Shown here piece after piece: positions 44,441 to 53,417 of a stretch of DNA of 64,000 nt (its first letter is position 1; each line of letters starts with the position of its first letter). The notes under the pieces were generated by a model that was given only the letters and a program-made list of their open reading frames with translations, was not told where the DNA came from and ran no database searches. The DNA is from Blastocatellia bacterium (GTDB taxonomy: Bacteria; Acidobacteriota; Blastocatellia; Pyrinomonadales; Pyrinomonadaceae), in NCBI GenBank assembly GCA_003487805.1, contig DNNE01000065.1, positions 53,300 through 117,299 of the forward strand, in the 5' to 3' direction. Made by a program: the position numbers and the translations under genes.

Positions 44441-44534
44441 GACTGGAGCGCAAGCGTCCCGCTTGCGGGAATTGATTTGCGAGCAAAGTCACGACGATAT
44501 CGTACCTTGCAAGCGAGACGCTTGCGCTCCAGTC
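44441..44534. repeat. Inverted repeat pair
   Basis: gactggagcgcaagcgtccc (44441-44460) and gagacgcttgcgctccagtc (44515-44534) are near-perfect reverse complements. Further gcttgcg/cgcaag units lie between them, suggesting a nested hairpin. Confidence 0.8.
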
Positions 44535-44689
44535 CCAGAGCGCCGGCTGGTACCACTTTCGAAAACATTTTGGAACTCTTGCGTGAGATAGCGGAACCCG
44601 GTGGCCTCTCCGCGCGTTTTGCAAATGCGCTTTGCACAACCGTAGACTAGTGACGCCGCATCTCAGTAGGGGTTAGGAGAATTCGAATT

Positions 44690-45853
44690 ATGTATAAAGT
44701 AACAGCACGTCAGATTTTGGTGATTGCGTTCGCTTCGGCGATGTTGGCGGCCGTCACCGTGCTCGGGGTTCAGGCATTATCCGGCCATTTTCAACCGTTC
44801 AGTTCGGCGGCGGTCTCGCCGGCGGCAAGCGTAGCCGACCCGTCATTGGCAACCGATGAGCAGAACAATATCGATGTCTATAAGGCATCCGCTCCCGGAG
44901 TCGTCTACATTCAGTCGACGACGACGGTCCGCGACATATTCGGCTTGTTCGCCGACGCGAGAGAAGGCGCGGGCTCGGGATCGATTATCGATGAGCAAGG
45001 CGACATTCTTACCAACTATCACGTCATCGCAGATGCGGAAAAGCTAACGGTCAGTTTCGGCAACGGCAAAAATTATCCAGCCCAGGTCGTGGGGAAAGAT
45101 CCGGACACGGACCTGGCAGTCATTCGTTTGCTGCAACCGCCGAAAGAGCCGATGACCGTTGTTCCCCTCGGCGATTCAGACAAACTGATTGTAGGTCAAA
45201 AAGTTTTAGCGATTGGAAATCCGTTCGGTCTTGATCGAACCTTGACCACCGGTGTCATCAGCGGCTTGCAACGACCGATTCGCGCCGAAAATGGCAGACA
45301 GATCGAAGGCGCAATCCAAACAGACGCATCGATCAATCCCGGAAATTCCGGTGGTCCATTGCTCGATTCACACGGCCGGATGATTGGCATCAACTCGCAG
45401 ATTGAATCACCGTCGGGGGCGTCCGCGGGCGTGGGATTTGCAATTCCGGTGAACATCGCGAAACGCATCGTTCCGCAACTGGTGCGAAACGGTTCGGTGC
45501 AGCGGCCCGATCTGGGTATCAATCCGCGTGATGTTGAGGCGCTGCGAAGACAAGTCGAGTTGCCAGTATCCGACGGGGTATTGATTTGGTCTGTGCGACC
45601 GGGCGGACCGGCGGCAAATGCGGGCCTGAAAGGCCTGGCGCGGACCGACGATGGGGATATCGAACTGGGCGACATTATCGTAGCGGTTGATGGGCAAAAG
45701 ATTGCGAACAACGATGATTTGTATCGCTTTCTGGATAAGCACCAAATCAACGATACGGTGAACGTCGACGTAATCCGGCGCGGTCGGCATACGACTATTC
45801 CGGTGCGCTTGACCGTGACAGCGCCCACGCGGCGTCGCGGGTACGGGGAATAA
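44690..45853 (+). CDS. HtrA/DegP-like serine protease with PDZ domain
   Basis: Periplasmic quality-control protease of 387 residues. An N-terminal signal anchor (VIAFASAMLAAVTVLGVQAL) precedes a trypsin-like domain with the full catalytic triad: His111 in TNYHVIA, Asp141 in DPDTDLAVI and Ser220 in NPGNSGGPLL. One PDZ domain follows at about 270-375 (GVLIWSVRPGGPAANAGLK; GDIIVAVDGQKIANNDDL). A single PDZ matches the DegS/HhoA size class. AGGAG lies upstream of the ATG. Confidence 0.94.
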   Translation: MYKVTARQILVIAFASAMLAAVTVLGVQALSGHFQPFSSAAVSPAASVADPSLATDEQNNIDVYKASAPGVVYIQSTTTVRDIFGLFADAREGAGSGSIIDEQGDILTNYHVIADAEKLTVSFGNGKNYPAQVVGKDPDTDLAVIRLLQPPKEPMTVVPLGDSDKLIVGQKVLAIGNPFGLDRTLTTGVISGLQRPIRAENGRQIEGAIQTDASINPGNSGGPLLDSHGRMIGINSQIESPSGASAGVGFAIPVNIAKRIVPQLVRNGSVQRPDLGINPRDVEALRRQVELPVSDGVLIWSVRPGGPAANAGLKGLARTDDGDIELGDIIVAVDGQKIANNDDLYRFLDKHQINDTVNVDVIRRGRHTTIPVRLTVTAPTRRRGYGE

Positions 45854-45874
45854 TTTAACTCAACCGGAAAAGGG

Positions 45875-45914
45875 AAAACGCGCGTCGTTAAAAGCGGCGC
45901 GCGTTTTGTGTTTT
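45875..45914 (+). terminator. Rho-independent terminator after the HtrA gene
   Basis: AAAACGCGCG (45875-45884) pairs with CGCGCGTTTT (45898-45907), followed by gtgtttta. It lies 22 bp after the protease stop codon and could also act on the converging pseudogene. Confidence 0.7.
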
Positions 45915-46396
45915 ACCGCGCCGAGGCTGTTGACGTTCGAGGTGGGTTCTCCATTTCTTGATCATTGTGCGTAATACCCGTAGCTGCTGTTCGGTTAGCG
46001 GCTCTTGCACGATCATCAGGTGAAGAGCGCTGTCCTCGTAGTTGAATCCCGGTACCACATGCGTACTTGCCTGCGAATGGCGCAAAGGCGGTTACGTCTC
46101 TCTTTGATTAGAAAGTGTAACTCTCGTTCACCTTCGTCCAGCAACACGTTGTCTATCGCGTGTGTTAATGAAGAGTGTCCGTCACCCGACATGTTCTTGT
46201 TGTTTCCGAAAGGCCGACAGTAAGAAATGACCAGCGCGGTTTCAAATGCTGATCGAATCAGGTTCAACTGTCCAGAAGTCTTCTCGTAAAGCTTCCTCCG
46301 AAGCATGTATTGAACAAAACGATCGCATTCTCGAAAGTCACCGCGAAATTGTGCGGCGATATTTTCGCATCTCTCCGGGATCGCTTCCGTTATCAC
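45888..46396 (-). pseudogene. Frameshifted hypothetical protein
   Basis: Two minus-strand frames overlap and read as one protein after a single shift. The N-terminal part starts at a GTG (46396) and runs MITEAIPERCENIAAQFRGD to LHFLIKERRNRL. The C-terminal part continues from about 46083 in the -1 frame as RHSQASTHVVPGFNYEDSAL, then LTEQQLRVLRTMIKKWRTHL. Joined, the product would be about 168 residues, helical, with no recognised family. The shift lies in CGCCTTTGCG near 46088. It may be a real mutation or a sequence error. Confidence 0.6.
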
Positions 46397-46427
46397 TTAA
46401 TTCCATGCGGGTTCACTCCGGAGTTGG

Positions 46428-46837
46428 TCACTTGAGCCAGTTCGCGATCTCAAGAGTCTTGATCCGTCGAAAATGCTCCTCATTGTTCGTCACGATTCCG
46501 CAGTTCTGCGTTAGCGCGCAAGCAGCAATGAGAATATCCGCATCTCCGATCATTTGCCCTCGTTTATACAGGTCCGCGTAGATATCGGCGGCGCGCAACA
46601 CAACCTCATCCGTGATAGCCAGAATCCTGGTTTTCTCACAGAACACTTCAAAGCGAGCCATTTGTTTCTCGGCGTCTTTTGCTTTCAGTCCTCGCAGAAT
46701 TTCGTAACGAGTAATTATAGAGATGGTGAATTGATCATGATCTGCGAGATAGGTCTTGGCCCTTGGAAGCACAACACTATTTCCGCGCATCAATGATGAG
46801 AGTATGTCTGTATCGAGGATGATTCCCGTGAAGTCAT
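46428..46837 (-). pseudogene. PIN-domain (VapC-type) toxin with a 5' frameshift
   Basis: PIN-fold ribonuclease toxin. The frame ending at 46428 has the conserved core (FTISIITRYEILRGLKA; VLRAADIYADLYKRGQMIGD, ADILIAACAL; GIVTNNEEHFRRI). The expected start, IILDTDILSS with the first catalytic Asp, is present just upstream in the same frame but has no start codon. The natural ATG (46837-46835, overlapping the antitoxin stop as ATGA) is one base out of frame. Adding a single G to the GGG run at 46825-46827 would join MTSRG to IILDTD. Either the toxin is inactivated or the run was miscounted. Confidence 0.75.
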
Positions 46838-47076
46838 GAGGTCAGGGAATCATGGAAGAATTTGGTGCGGTCGAGAGCTATGGTTTCTATTTCATCAATA
46901 TCTTTGTCTCTGAGACCATCGTAGACATGACTCGCAAGTTCAATTAGATCACCGTGCGAAATGTTTGGAGTCTCGACAGTCAGTCTTACACGCTGCCCTT
47001 CCGAGAAAGGCAGTGAGCCGTTCTCAACGGGCTTAAATTTACCTTCTTCGAATACTCCTTCAAGTATTTGGGTCAT
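46834..47076 (-). CDS. DUF104-type antitoxin
   Basis: An 80-residue protein of the DUF104 (AF2212-like) antitoxin family, recognised from the N-terminal pattern ILEGVFEEGKFKPVENGSLP and EGQRVRLTVE. The C-terminal helix (GLRDKDIDEIETIALDR) would bind the toxin. Its stop overlaps the natural ATG of the PIN toxin (ATGA), the usual coupling for such pairs. Because the toxin gene is frameshifted in this sequence, this antitoxin may be an orphan. Confidence 0.85.
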   Translation of the reverse strand: MTQILEGVFEEGKFKPVENGSLPFSEGQRVRLTVETPNISHGDLIELASHVYDGLRDKDIDEIETIALDRTKFFHDSLTS

Positions 47077-47101
47077 GATGCAATCACACCCTCTCAGGAT
47101 C

Positions 47102-47455
47102 TCACCCGGGCGGCCAGGTCATCTCGCGTCCGCCCAGCACGTGCACGTGTATATGAAAGACAGATTGGCCGGCGCCGCTGCCGGTATTTATCACTGTGCG
47201 ATAGCCACCACTGTCCGACAATCCGTGATCGTAGGCCACTCGCGCGGAGATCCTCAAAAGATGGCCTAATAGTGATTCATCTTTTTGCGAAGCATCGTCG
47301 AGCGAGTCCATGTGCTCGCGCGGAATGACTAATAAGTGCGTGGGGGCCTGCGGATTAGCGTCGCGAATAACGATGCAACGAGGGTCCTGGTAAACCACGT
47401 CAGCGGCGGCAGTTCCCGCCAAAATCTTGCAAAATAGGCAATCTGTCTCGCTCAT
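47102..47455 (-). CDS. HIT-family nucleotide hydrolase (HinT-like)
   Basis: A 117-residue histidine-triad protein that hydrolyses purine nucleoside phosphoramidates or related conjugates. The N-terminus CLFCKILAGT carries the zinc-type CxxC, and the active-site triad is HIHVHVLGGREM near the C-terminus. THLLVIPREHMDSLDDA is the typical middle motif. It is intact and of normal length. It is followed by the antitoxin gene on the same strand. Confidence 0.93.
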   Translation of the reverse strand: MSETDCLFCKILAGTAAADVVYQDPRCIVIRDANPQAPTHLLVIPREHMDSLDDASQKDESLLGHLLRISARVAYDHGLSDSGGYRTVINTGSGAGQSVFHIHVHVLGGREMTWPPG

Positions 47456-47500
47456 GTCGGGAATAATAACACAGAGTTCAGCGGTTCAAAGTTCAAGCAT

Positions 47501-47581
47501 CCGGTACGGAACCGCTTGCGCTAGCAAGCGGGTAATCCCAAGGAAACTACCCGGTCGCTTGCGCGACCGGTTCCGTACCGG
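47501..47581. repeat. Inverted repeat pair
   Basis: ccggtacggaaccg (47501-47514) and cggttccgtaccgg (47568-47581) are exact reverse complements. Inner palindromes (cgcttgcgctagcaagcg and ggtcgcttgcgcgacc) are nested inside. Confidence 0.8.
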
Positions 47582-47639
47582 TTTTGTCTTGTCGACATTC
47601 TGGACAAAGCCGCTAACAGCGCAACCTGAAGGTTGAACG

Positions 47640-48950
47640 CTAGAGACTCTCTTGCGGCTGCGTCGATAGCGGAGCAGTCACCGAATCGCGCACACGTTCG
47701 ATGTCAGCGCCGACCTCCTTCAACTTCGTTTCGATCTTTTCGTAGCCGCGATCGATGTGATAGACGCGATCGATCAAAGTCTCTCCGTCGGCAACCAATC
47801 CGGCGAGCACCAATGACGCGGAAGCGCGCAGGTCGGAAGCCTGCACGCGCGCGCCGATCAATTTGGCAGGCCCATCGACGATGGCTTTGTCATGGGTCAC
47901 CTGAATACGCGCGCCCATGCGCTGTAATTCCGAAGCATGCATGAACCGATTTTCGAAAATCGTTTCTGTGATCGTCGAGCGACCATTGGCCTGTGTCATC
48001 AGCGTCATGAACTGGGCCTGCATGTCAGTCGGAAAGGCGGGATACGGTTCAGTCATCAAGTCGCTCGCATGCAAACCCCGCGCTCCACATCTCGCTTGCA
48101 AGGTGCTTTGATTTACTTCTTCGATCTCGACACCGACTTCGCGCAGCTTGCCGATGATCCGGTTGCAGTGTTCGGGGTTACAGTCCCTGATTTCCAATTC
48201 GCCTTTCGTAATCGCGGCGGCAACGATGAAAGTACCGGTTTCGATTCGATCGGGAATGATTGTGTGCTCGGCCCCGCCCAGGCCTTCCACGCCTTCGATT
48301 TGAATCGTTGGCGTGCCCGCGCCCCGCACGCGCGCGCCCATTTTGTTGAGCAATTCCGCGAGATCTCTTACTTCCGGCTCACGCGCGGCGTTGTGAATAG
48401 TCGTTGTTCCGCGCGCCAAGGTTGCCGCCATCATCAGGTTCTCAGTTCCGGTCACGGAAATCTTATCGAAACTGATCTCGGCACCGACTAATCCATCTTC
48501 CGGCGACCGCGCTACCACATCTCCCGCTTCGAGGAAAACTTCAGCGCCCATCTTTTCGAGTGCCGCCAAATGTAAATCGATCGGCCGTGCGCCGATCGCG
48601 CAACCGCCGGGCAGAGAGACTCGCGCCTTGCCGAAGCGCGCCACTAACGGACCTAAGGCGAGGACTGAGGCCCGCATTGTTTTTACTAACTCGTAAGGCG
48701 CGGCCATTAACTCGACGTTGGCGGCGGAAATTTTATGAGTGCGTAACTCAGGTGTTAGCACGTGTGCGCCGATGTCTTCCAGCAAGCGCCGCATCGTGAT
48801 GATGTCGCGCACGTAAGGAAGGTTATGAAGAGTAACCGTCTCAGGTGTGAGGATCGCCGCGGCCATGCACGGCAAAGCAGAGTTCTTAGCGCCACTGATA
48901 GAGACGCGTCCTTTGATCGGGTTGCCGCCGCGAATGCGAAATTTATCCAC
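47640..48950 (-). CDS. murA: UDP-N-acetylglucosamine 1-carboxyvinyltransferase
   Basis: First committed step of peptidoglycan synthesis, transferring enolpyruvate from PEP to UDP-GlcNAc in the cytoplasm. The sequence opens VDKFRIRGGNPIKGRVSISG with KNSALPCMAAAIL, and carries the catalytic Cys in LPGGCAIGARP, the target of fosfomycin. From the GTG at 48950 the product has 436 residues, matching the family. An in-frame extension to 49202 lacks family similarity and overlaps the next gene. The GTG has GGAG only one base away, so the start is not firmly settled. Confidence 0.94.
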   Translation of the reverse strand: MDKFRIRGGNPIKGRVSISGAKNSALPCMAAAILTPETVTLHNLPYVRDIITMRRLLEDIGAHVLTPELRTHKISAANVELMAAPYELVKTMRASVLALGPLVARFGKARVSLPGGCAIGARPIDLHLAALEKMGAEVFLEAGDVVARSPEDGLVGAEISFDKISVTGTENLMMAATLARGTTTIHNAAREPEVRDLAELLNKMGARVRGAGTPTIQIEGVEGLGGAEHTIIPDRIETGTFIVAAAITKGELEIRDCNPEHCNRIIGKLREVGVEIEEVNQSTLQARCGARGLHASDLMTEPYPAFPTDMQAQFMTLMTQANGRSTITETIFENRFMHASELQRMGARIQVTHDKAIVDGPAKLIGARVQASDLRASASLVLAGLVADGETLIDRVYHIDRGYEKIETKLKEVGADIERVRDSVTAPLSTQPQESL

Positions 48951-49035
48951 GCTCCGAAGATTAATGGAAAACCGGAGAATGGTGAAGTACCAACGCGATG
49001 ATTTTCGGGTGAGGATGACCGGATGATCTTCCCGG

Positions 49036-50034
49036 TCACTGTCGCGGAGTTGGTGAAGTAGCCGGCTTACTGTCGCCGCGATTCCCGTCGATGCTGGACG
49101 GCAATGTTCCAGTGATCGTGAAGCCGCCGCTGCTGACGCCGGTGATATTCGTAGTCCAGTTGAAGGTTCCGTTGGCAGGCACCTGGGATGGCTGAATGAC
49201 AATGTTCTGTGTGTTGCCGCCAGTCAGGTTGATATTTGATGGCGTTTGATTTTGAAGCTGCACCGGGACCGGCTCGGTGATTCCCTGCAGGCCCTGTACC
49301 TCAACATGCAGTTCAGTCGACTCGCCTTTCAACAGAGAAGTTTTTGGCGCGGTCAGATCGATCTTCAGCGCACGAAAGTTGCCGGTACTCTGTTGACCGT
49401 TCTCATTCACGGCGATTTTGCTCGGCCCAACGACGGTACCTGGTGTTTCGATGATCACATTTCGCGGTGATTCGGCGATGACCTTTGCGGGCACGCCGCC
49501 GACCTGGACTTTGGTGTTCGAAGAATCGCCGTCGAATGGCCCAGTGATCGAGATTGGATTGCCACTCTGGCCCAGTTGAGGTATGACGAAGCTCGGCGTC
49601 GTGTTTGTATTTGGCGCCGGCTTCACCGGCAGCGGCGCACTACTCACTTTGTTGCCTTTTGGATCGAGAAGGATGATATCCGGCGGTCTCACAAGTGACG
49701 GCGGGATGACGAATCGCTGGATGACGCCGCCGGACACGGGCCAATGCTTAGTGTTTACCTCAATGACATACCCGTTCAGCTCGTCGGCATTTTTCTGCTT
49801 TTCTCGCTCATCTTTTCCCGACGGCTCGGCTATTACAGTCCCAGAAATCGTATCGCCCGCGGCCATGTCGGATGGCAGAGAAATTCGAATCTTGCCGCGC
49901 GCGGCGTTGAGGATGATGGTGCGAACAGCGCTCCCGGTTAAGACGCCTATCTGGGAATTCGTCGTGGGCGTTGGCTGTAGTGAAAGAATCAGGGCGAGAG
50001 CAAGGGAGATAAACAACAAGCGTCGGGGGATCAT
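49036..50034 (-). CDS. Secreted hypothetical protein with IPT/TIG-like strand pattern
   Basis: A 332-residue protein with a signal peptide (LLFISLALALILSLQPTPTT). It is beta-rich, with an Ig-like stretch (NPISITGPFDGDSS; KVQVGGVPAKVIAESPRNVI) resembling an IPT/TIG domain and a later beta domain (STELHVEVQGLQGITEPVPV). The C-terminus is a Pro/Ser/Thr tail. No enzyme motif is present. It lies 85 bp upstream of murA on the same strand, so it may be co-transcribed, though a functional link is not implied. Confidence 0.7.
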   Translation of the reverse strand: MIPRRLLFISLALALILSLQPTPTTNSQIGVLTGSAVRTIILNAARGKIRISLPSDMAAGDTISGTVIAEPSGKDEREKQKNADELNGYVIEVNTKHWPVSGGVIQRFVIPPSLVRPPDIILLDPKGNKVSSAPLPVKPAPNTNTTPSFVIPQLGQSGNPISITGPFDGDSSNTKVQVGGVPAKVIAESPRNVIIETPGTVVGPSKIAVNENGQQSTGNFRALKIDLTAPKTSLLKGESTELHVEVQGLQGITEPVPVQLQNQTPSNINLTGGNTQNIVIQPSQVPANGTFNWTTNITGVSSGGFTITGTLPSSIDGNRGDSKPATSPTPRQ

Positions 50035-50152
50035 TCGTGTTACCTCGAAGATGCGTCATTCGGAGATCTCAAGTGACGCAGATTAATGAAGCCCGGACCG
50101 CTAGAAATTATGAAGTGAGCGAAGCATACTCCAGCTCACACTTCCGGACAAA

Positions 50153-51118
50153 TCAACTCTCGCGCGCCCTGACCATCGCGGGATAGCAAAGAATAATTCC
50201 TGCCAGAAAGGACGTGGCGCCGATCAGGGCTGGTGCGAGGTGAATCAGATCCACATACCCAACAGCCGGATGAACACCGATCGCAGCAGCGAAGCCGACA
50301 GCTCCGGCAAAACTCAAAACCTGCCACAGACTCTTTGATGGTTTCGCGCACCACACCGAAAAAAGCACAGTGATACCAGTCGTGCAGATCGCGCCGCCGA
50401 AACCTGCACGATCATGAGCAATTAGTGGAAGCAGGCGCGGGCTGATAGCGCGAATTTCGTTCAGAGGCAGCCCAATGAAACTCAAGTCCTGGGGCACAAA
50501 AACTCTGGTCATACCAACGATCATAATTGTGAGACCGCCCGCGACCATCCCCGCGGCCGTGATAAGCAGGAGCGCACGGCCCATCCCAAACCGCGATCGC
50601 CAGAGAGTTTTCGCCGCCGGCTTCATCAGAGCGCCGATACCCTTGGGTGGCTGAATCAGCGCGCGCGACTTTATTAACCCGCCAATGAAGAACGGGATGA
50701 GCAGGAGCGTGGCCATGCCATGCCAGGTGTCGAGATAGCCATAGCCGAGATAGGAGAGGAAACTCCCAAAGCCAGCCATGATGCTCACGATGTAAAGCCA
50801 CCACGCCCAGGCGTGACCCTGGCGCAAGGGAAACTCGGCCAACCACATGTATAGCGATCCAATAGCAATCAATGCGCCGCCGAACGAGACGCGATCGTGA
50901 AACATGAAATAGACCACACGGCAATTCTGGATTCCGCAGAGTTGCTCTGCAGTCATGCCGAGAAACTGCACGTCGTGAGGAAGAAACTGTCGCGTGACCG
51001 AAAGAAACAGTGCGAATCCGCCCGCCAGTACCAGACACATTCCACCAAAGATCAAGAGCGGACGCCCGTCGCCTATCAATGCTTCAAGAAATCCGCGGCT
51101 GTCATTTCGGGAATTCAT
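50153..51118 (-). CDS. Polytopic membrane protein with internal duplication
   Basis: A 321-residue integral membrane protein with about eight hydrophobic segments. It consists of two similar halves. The first has LLIFGGMCLVLAGGFALFLS, TRQFLPHDVQFLGMTAEQL, then FHDRVSFGGALIAIGSLYMW; the second has LLLITAAGMVAGGLTIMIVG, TRVFVPQDLSFIGLPLNEI, then AHDRAGFGGAICTTGITVLF. The shared (T-R-x-F-x-P-x-D) and (H-D-R-x-x-F-G-G-A) motifs indicate a duplication and inverted- or parallel-repeat fold. No transporter family is recognised. It lies 30 bp downstream of aroK on the same strand. Confidence 0.75.
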   Translation of the reverse strand: MNSRNDSRGFLEALIGDGRPLLIFGGMCLVLAGGFALFLSVTRQFLPHDVQFLGMTAEQLCGIQNCRVVYFMFHDRVSFGGALIAIGSLYMWLAEFPLRQGHAWAWWLYIVSIMAGFGSFLSYLGYGYLDTWHGMATLLLIPFFIGGLIKSRALIQPPKGIGALMKPAAKTLWRSRFGMGRALLLITAAGMVAGGLTIMIVGMTRVFVPQDLSFIGLPLNEIRAISPRLLPLIAHDRAGFGGAICTTGITVLFSVWCAKPSKSLWQVLSFAGAVGFAAAIGVHPAVGYVDLIHLAPALIGATSFLAGIILCYPAMVRARES

Positions 51119-51148
51119 GCTCGGGTAGATTGGTCCGCTCAGACAGGA

Positions 51149-51646
51149 CTAACTCAGACATAGTTCGACGATTGCTGCAACGGAATTCGACGGCTGAATC
51201 GGAATCTTTCGCTCGGCCAAAGAATAATCGTCGCGGCGCGACTCAAATCTCGCTTTCGCCGTCTCGCGATCAGGCGCGAGCGGCCGGACGGTTCTGCTGT
51301 CGATTATTCTTTGCCAGCAAACTTCAAACGGCGCGTCGAGCCAGACTGTCAGACAGTCGTGAAGCGCAATCAGGGTGCGATTCGCCGGAACAGACCAGGT
51401 CCCGCCGCCCAGCGCGATCACGCGCCCGTCCCGATCTTTGAGGACTTCGGTTAGCGCCAGGCTCTCAATTTGCCGAAACGCGGGCTCGCCGTCTTGTTCG
51501 ATAATTTCGGCAGGCGAACGGCCCTGGCTTTCAGTAATAAATGAATCGAGATCGACAAATCTATACTCAAGTTGGCGCGCCAACTCGGTCGCGACAGTTG
51601 TTTTGCCGCAACCCATGAAGCCAAGAATGACAATGCGACGATTCAT
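51149..51646 (-). CDS. aroK: Shikimate kinase
   Basis: Phosphorylates shikimate at the 3-hydroxyl in the chorismate pathway. The 165-residue protein shows the P-loop GFMGCGKTTVA, the DLDSFI shikimate site, the GGGTW motif and the lid and adenine region RPLAPDRETAKARFESRR. The next step, EPSP synthase, is encoded by aroA 235 bp upstream on the same strand, fitting a shared pathway. The gene is intact. Confidence 0.94.
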   Translation of the reverse strand: MNRRIVILGFMGCGKTTVATELARQLEYRFVDLDSFITESQGRSPAEIIEQDGEPAFRQIESLALTEVLKDRDGRVIALGGGTWSVPANRTLIALHDCLTVWLDAPFEVCWQRIIDSRTVRPLAPDRETAKARFESRRDDYSLAERKIPIQPSNSVAAIVELCLS

Positions 51647-51741
51647 TGGAGCGCGAGCATCCTGCCCGTATCGGCGTGGCGGACTTGTGCCACAAATTCC
51701 CTTTCACAGGGATAACAACATACTTGACTCATCAACCGAAA

Positions 51742-51857
51742 CCTTCGTGTCTCTTCGTGATTCCCGGTTCGTGTGATTTCGTGGTTTGATGTTTGTTGAT
51801 TCGTCAGCAAACCACACCACGAAAAAACACGAACACAAAACCAATCGACACGAAGGC
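51742..51857. repeat. Inverted repeat pair between aroK and aroA
   Basis: The left arm (51742-51787, ccttcgtgtctcttcgtga...gtggttt) and the right arm (about 51810-51857, aaccacaccacgaaaaaaca...cacgaagg) are approximate reverse complements. It is followed at 51891-51915 by a C-run and (GA)n stretch at the end of aroA. Confidence 0.7.
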
Positions 51858-51880
51858 GCAGGTCGAGATGGGTCTAAATG

Positions 51881-53215
51881 TTATTTACCCCCCCAGGGGG
51901 AGAGAGAGAGAGAAGTACTCTCTGTTACTGACTCAAGCAAGCCAAAAAACTCCGGAAACGAAACCGCGACACAATCTGCATGGTCGATCTCACTGTCGCC
52001 CTCAGCGACGAGCGCCGCAACCGTGAACGCCATCGCGATCCGATGATCGCCGCGCGGGTTAATCTTCGCCGCCCGCAATTTGGTTGGGCCATTGACACGC
52101 AATCCATCATCGAATTCTTCCACTTCGCAGCCCATGGATCGAAGACCCGCCACACTCGATGAGATGCGATCGGATTCTTTCACGCGCAACTCTTTCGCAT
52201 CGCGAATTTCGACCCCACCCTCGATTTGTGAGCCGACGACCGCCAGCAACGGCAGTTCATCGATCAACTGAGGAATGATAGCGCCGTCGATCCTGAAAGG
52301 CGTCTTGATGTCCGGACTTGAAGCGCGAACGAAAATGTCACCGCGCGGCTCGTTAATCTCTTCGCGCTCGTTCATTACAGTTATCTCGAATCCGATTGAC
52401 CGCAATTGACCGAGAAACCCGATGCGAGTCGGATTGATTCCTGCGTCGTCAATCTGCAACGACGATCCTGGGAGCAACGCGGCCGCGGCGACAAAGTATG
52501 CGGCTGAAGAAATGTCTCCGGGAATGAAAACGTCGCGGGCCTGCAACTGCGCCGGACCTGTAACCGCCGCGAAGCGCGCGCCTTCGCGTTCGGCTTTGCC
52601 CGTTTCTACCGGCGCACCGAACCAGGCGAGCATTCGCTCAGTATGATCACGGGTGACCTCGTTCTCAATCACCGTCGTTCTTCCCTCAGCATGTAACCCC
52701 GCAAGTAGAATGCACGATTTCACTTGAGCGCTGGCCGTCAACAATTCGTAATCGATCGGCTTCAAAGTCGCGCCCCGAATCCGCAACGGGGCGCGTCCAT
52801 CGCTCGAAGATATCTCTGCGCCCATCATTTCCAGAGGCTCGATGATTCTTTGCATCGGGCGCGAGCGCAATGACTCGTCGCCGGTTAGCGAGGAGACAAA
52901 ATCGTGGCCGGCCAGGATGCCCGCCAACAGGCGCATCGTCGTTCCGCTATTGCCACAGTCGAGCGGTCCATCGGGCGCAGACAGTCCATCGAGGCCTGCG
53001 CCATGAATCAAAATGTCGGAAGTATGCCGCTCAATTCGGACGCCCAGCTTTTCCAGACACGAAAGGGTCGCCGCGCAATCCGCGCTGGTTGAATAGTTGT
53101 TGAGATGAGAAACGTCGCTCGCGATCGCAGCAAACATCGCGGCGCGGTGCGAGATTGATTTGTCGCCGGGCAATCTAATGCGGCCGTGAATTCGTTTTGC
53201 CGGTCGAATTATCAC
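51881..53215 (-). CDS. aroA: 3-phosphoshikimate 1-carboxyvinyltransferase (EPSP synthase)
   Basis: Sixth step of the shikimate pathway, joining shikimate 3-phosphate and PEP. The 444 residues show IRLPGDKSISHRAAMFAAIA, DCGNSGTTMRLLAG, the SxQVKS-type loop and the RVKESDRI motif near the C-terminus. The last residues (SLSLSPWGGK) are encoded by a C-run and a (GA)n simple repeat, so the exact C-terminus may vary between strains by slippage. It pairs with aroK downstream. The glyphosate-binding class is not decided here. Confidence 0.94.
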   Translation of the reverse strand: MIIRPAKRIHGRIRLPGDKSISHRAAMFAAIASDVSHLNNYSTSADCAATLSCLEKLGVRIERHTSDILIHGAGLDGLSAPDGPLDCGNSGTTMRLLAGILAGHDFVSSLTGDESLRSRPMQRIIEPLEMMGAEISSSDGRAPLRIRGATLKPIDYELLTASAQVKSCILLAGLHAEGRTTVIENEVTRDHTERMLAWFGAPVETGKAEREGARFAAVTGPAQLQARDVFIPGDISSAAYFVAAAALLPGSSLQIDDAGINPTRIGFLGQLRSIGFEITVMNEREEINEPRGDIFVRASSPDIKTPFRIDGAIIPQLIDELPLLAVVGSQIEGGVEIRDAKELRVKESDRISSSVAGLRSMGCEVEEFDDGLRVNGPTKLRAAKINPRGDHRIAMAFTVAALVAEGDSEIDHADCVAVSFPEFFGLLESVTESTSLSLSPWGGK

Positions 53216-53417
53216 GAGGGAATGTTAACCTTGTTTCGGCTTGCGGTGTTAGAGTACTGACCCATGACGTTGCTACTCTAACACCCGACGTCTGACGAAT
53301 CAGCAGCATAGGGGTTTCTTGACACGTGCCCAGCGGGCGTGTTACACGAACGTCTTCGTTCGCTACTATTTAGCAGCAGCCGAACCGCAAAACCCGGCGA
53401 GAAAGGCCGCGCCTTTT

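Noticed and set aside
48951..49202. N-terminal extension of murA
   Set aside because: The extra 84 codons have no murA similarity and overlap the 3' end of the neighbouring secreted-protein gene.
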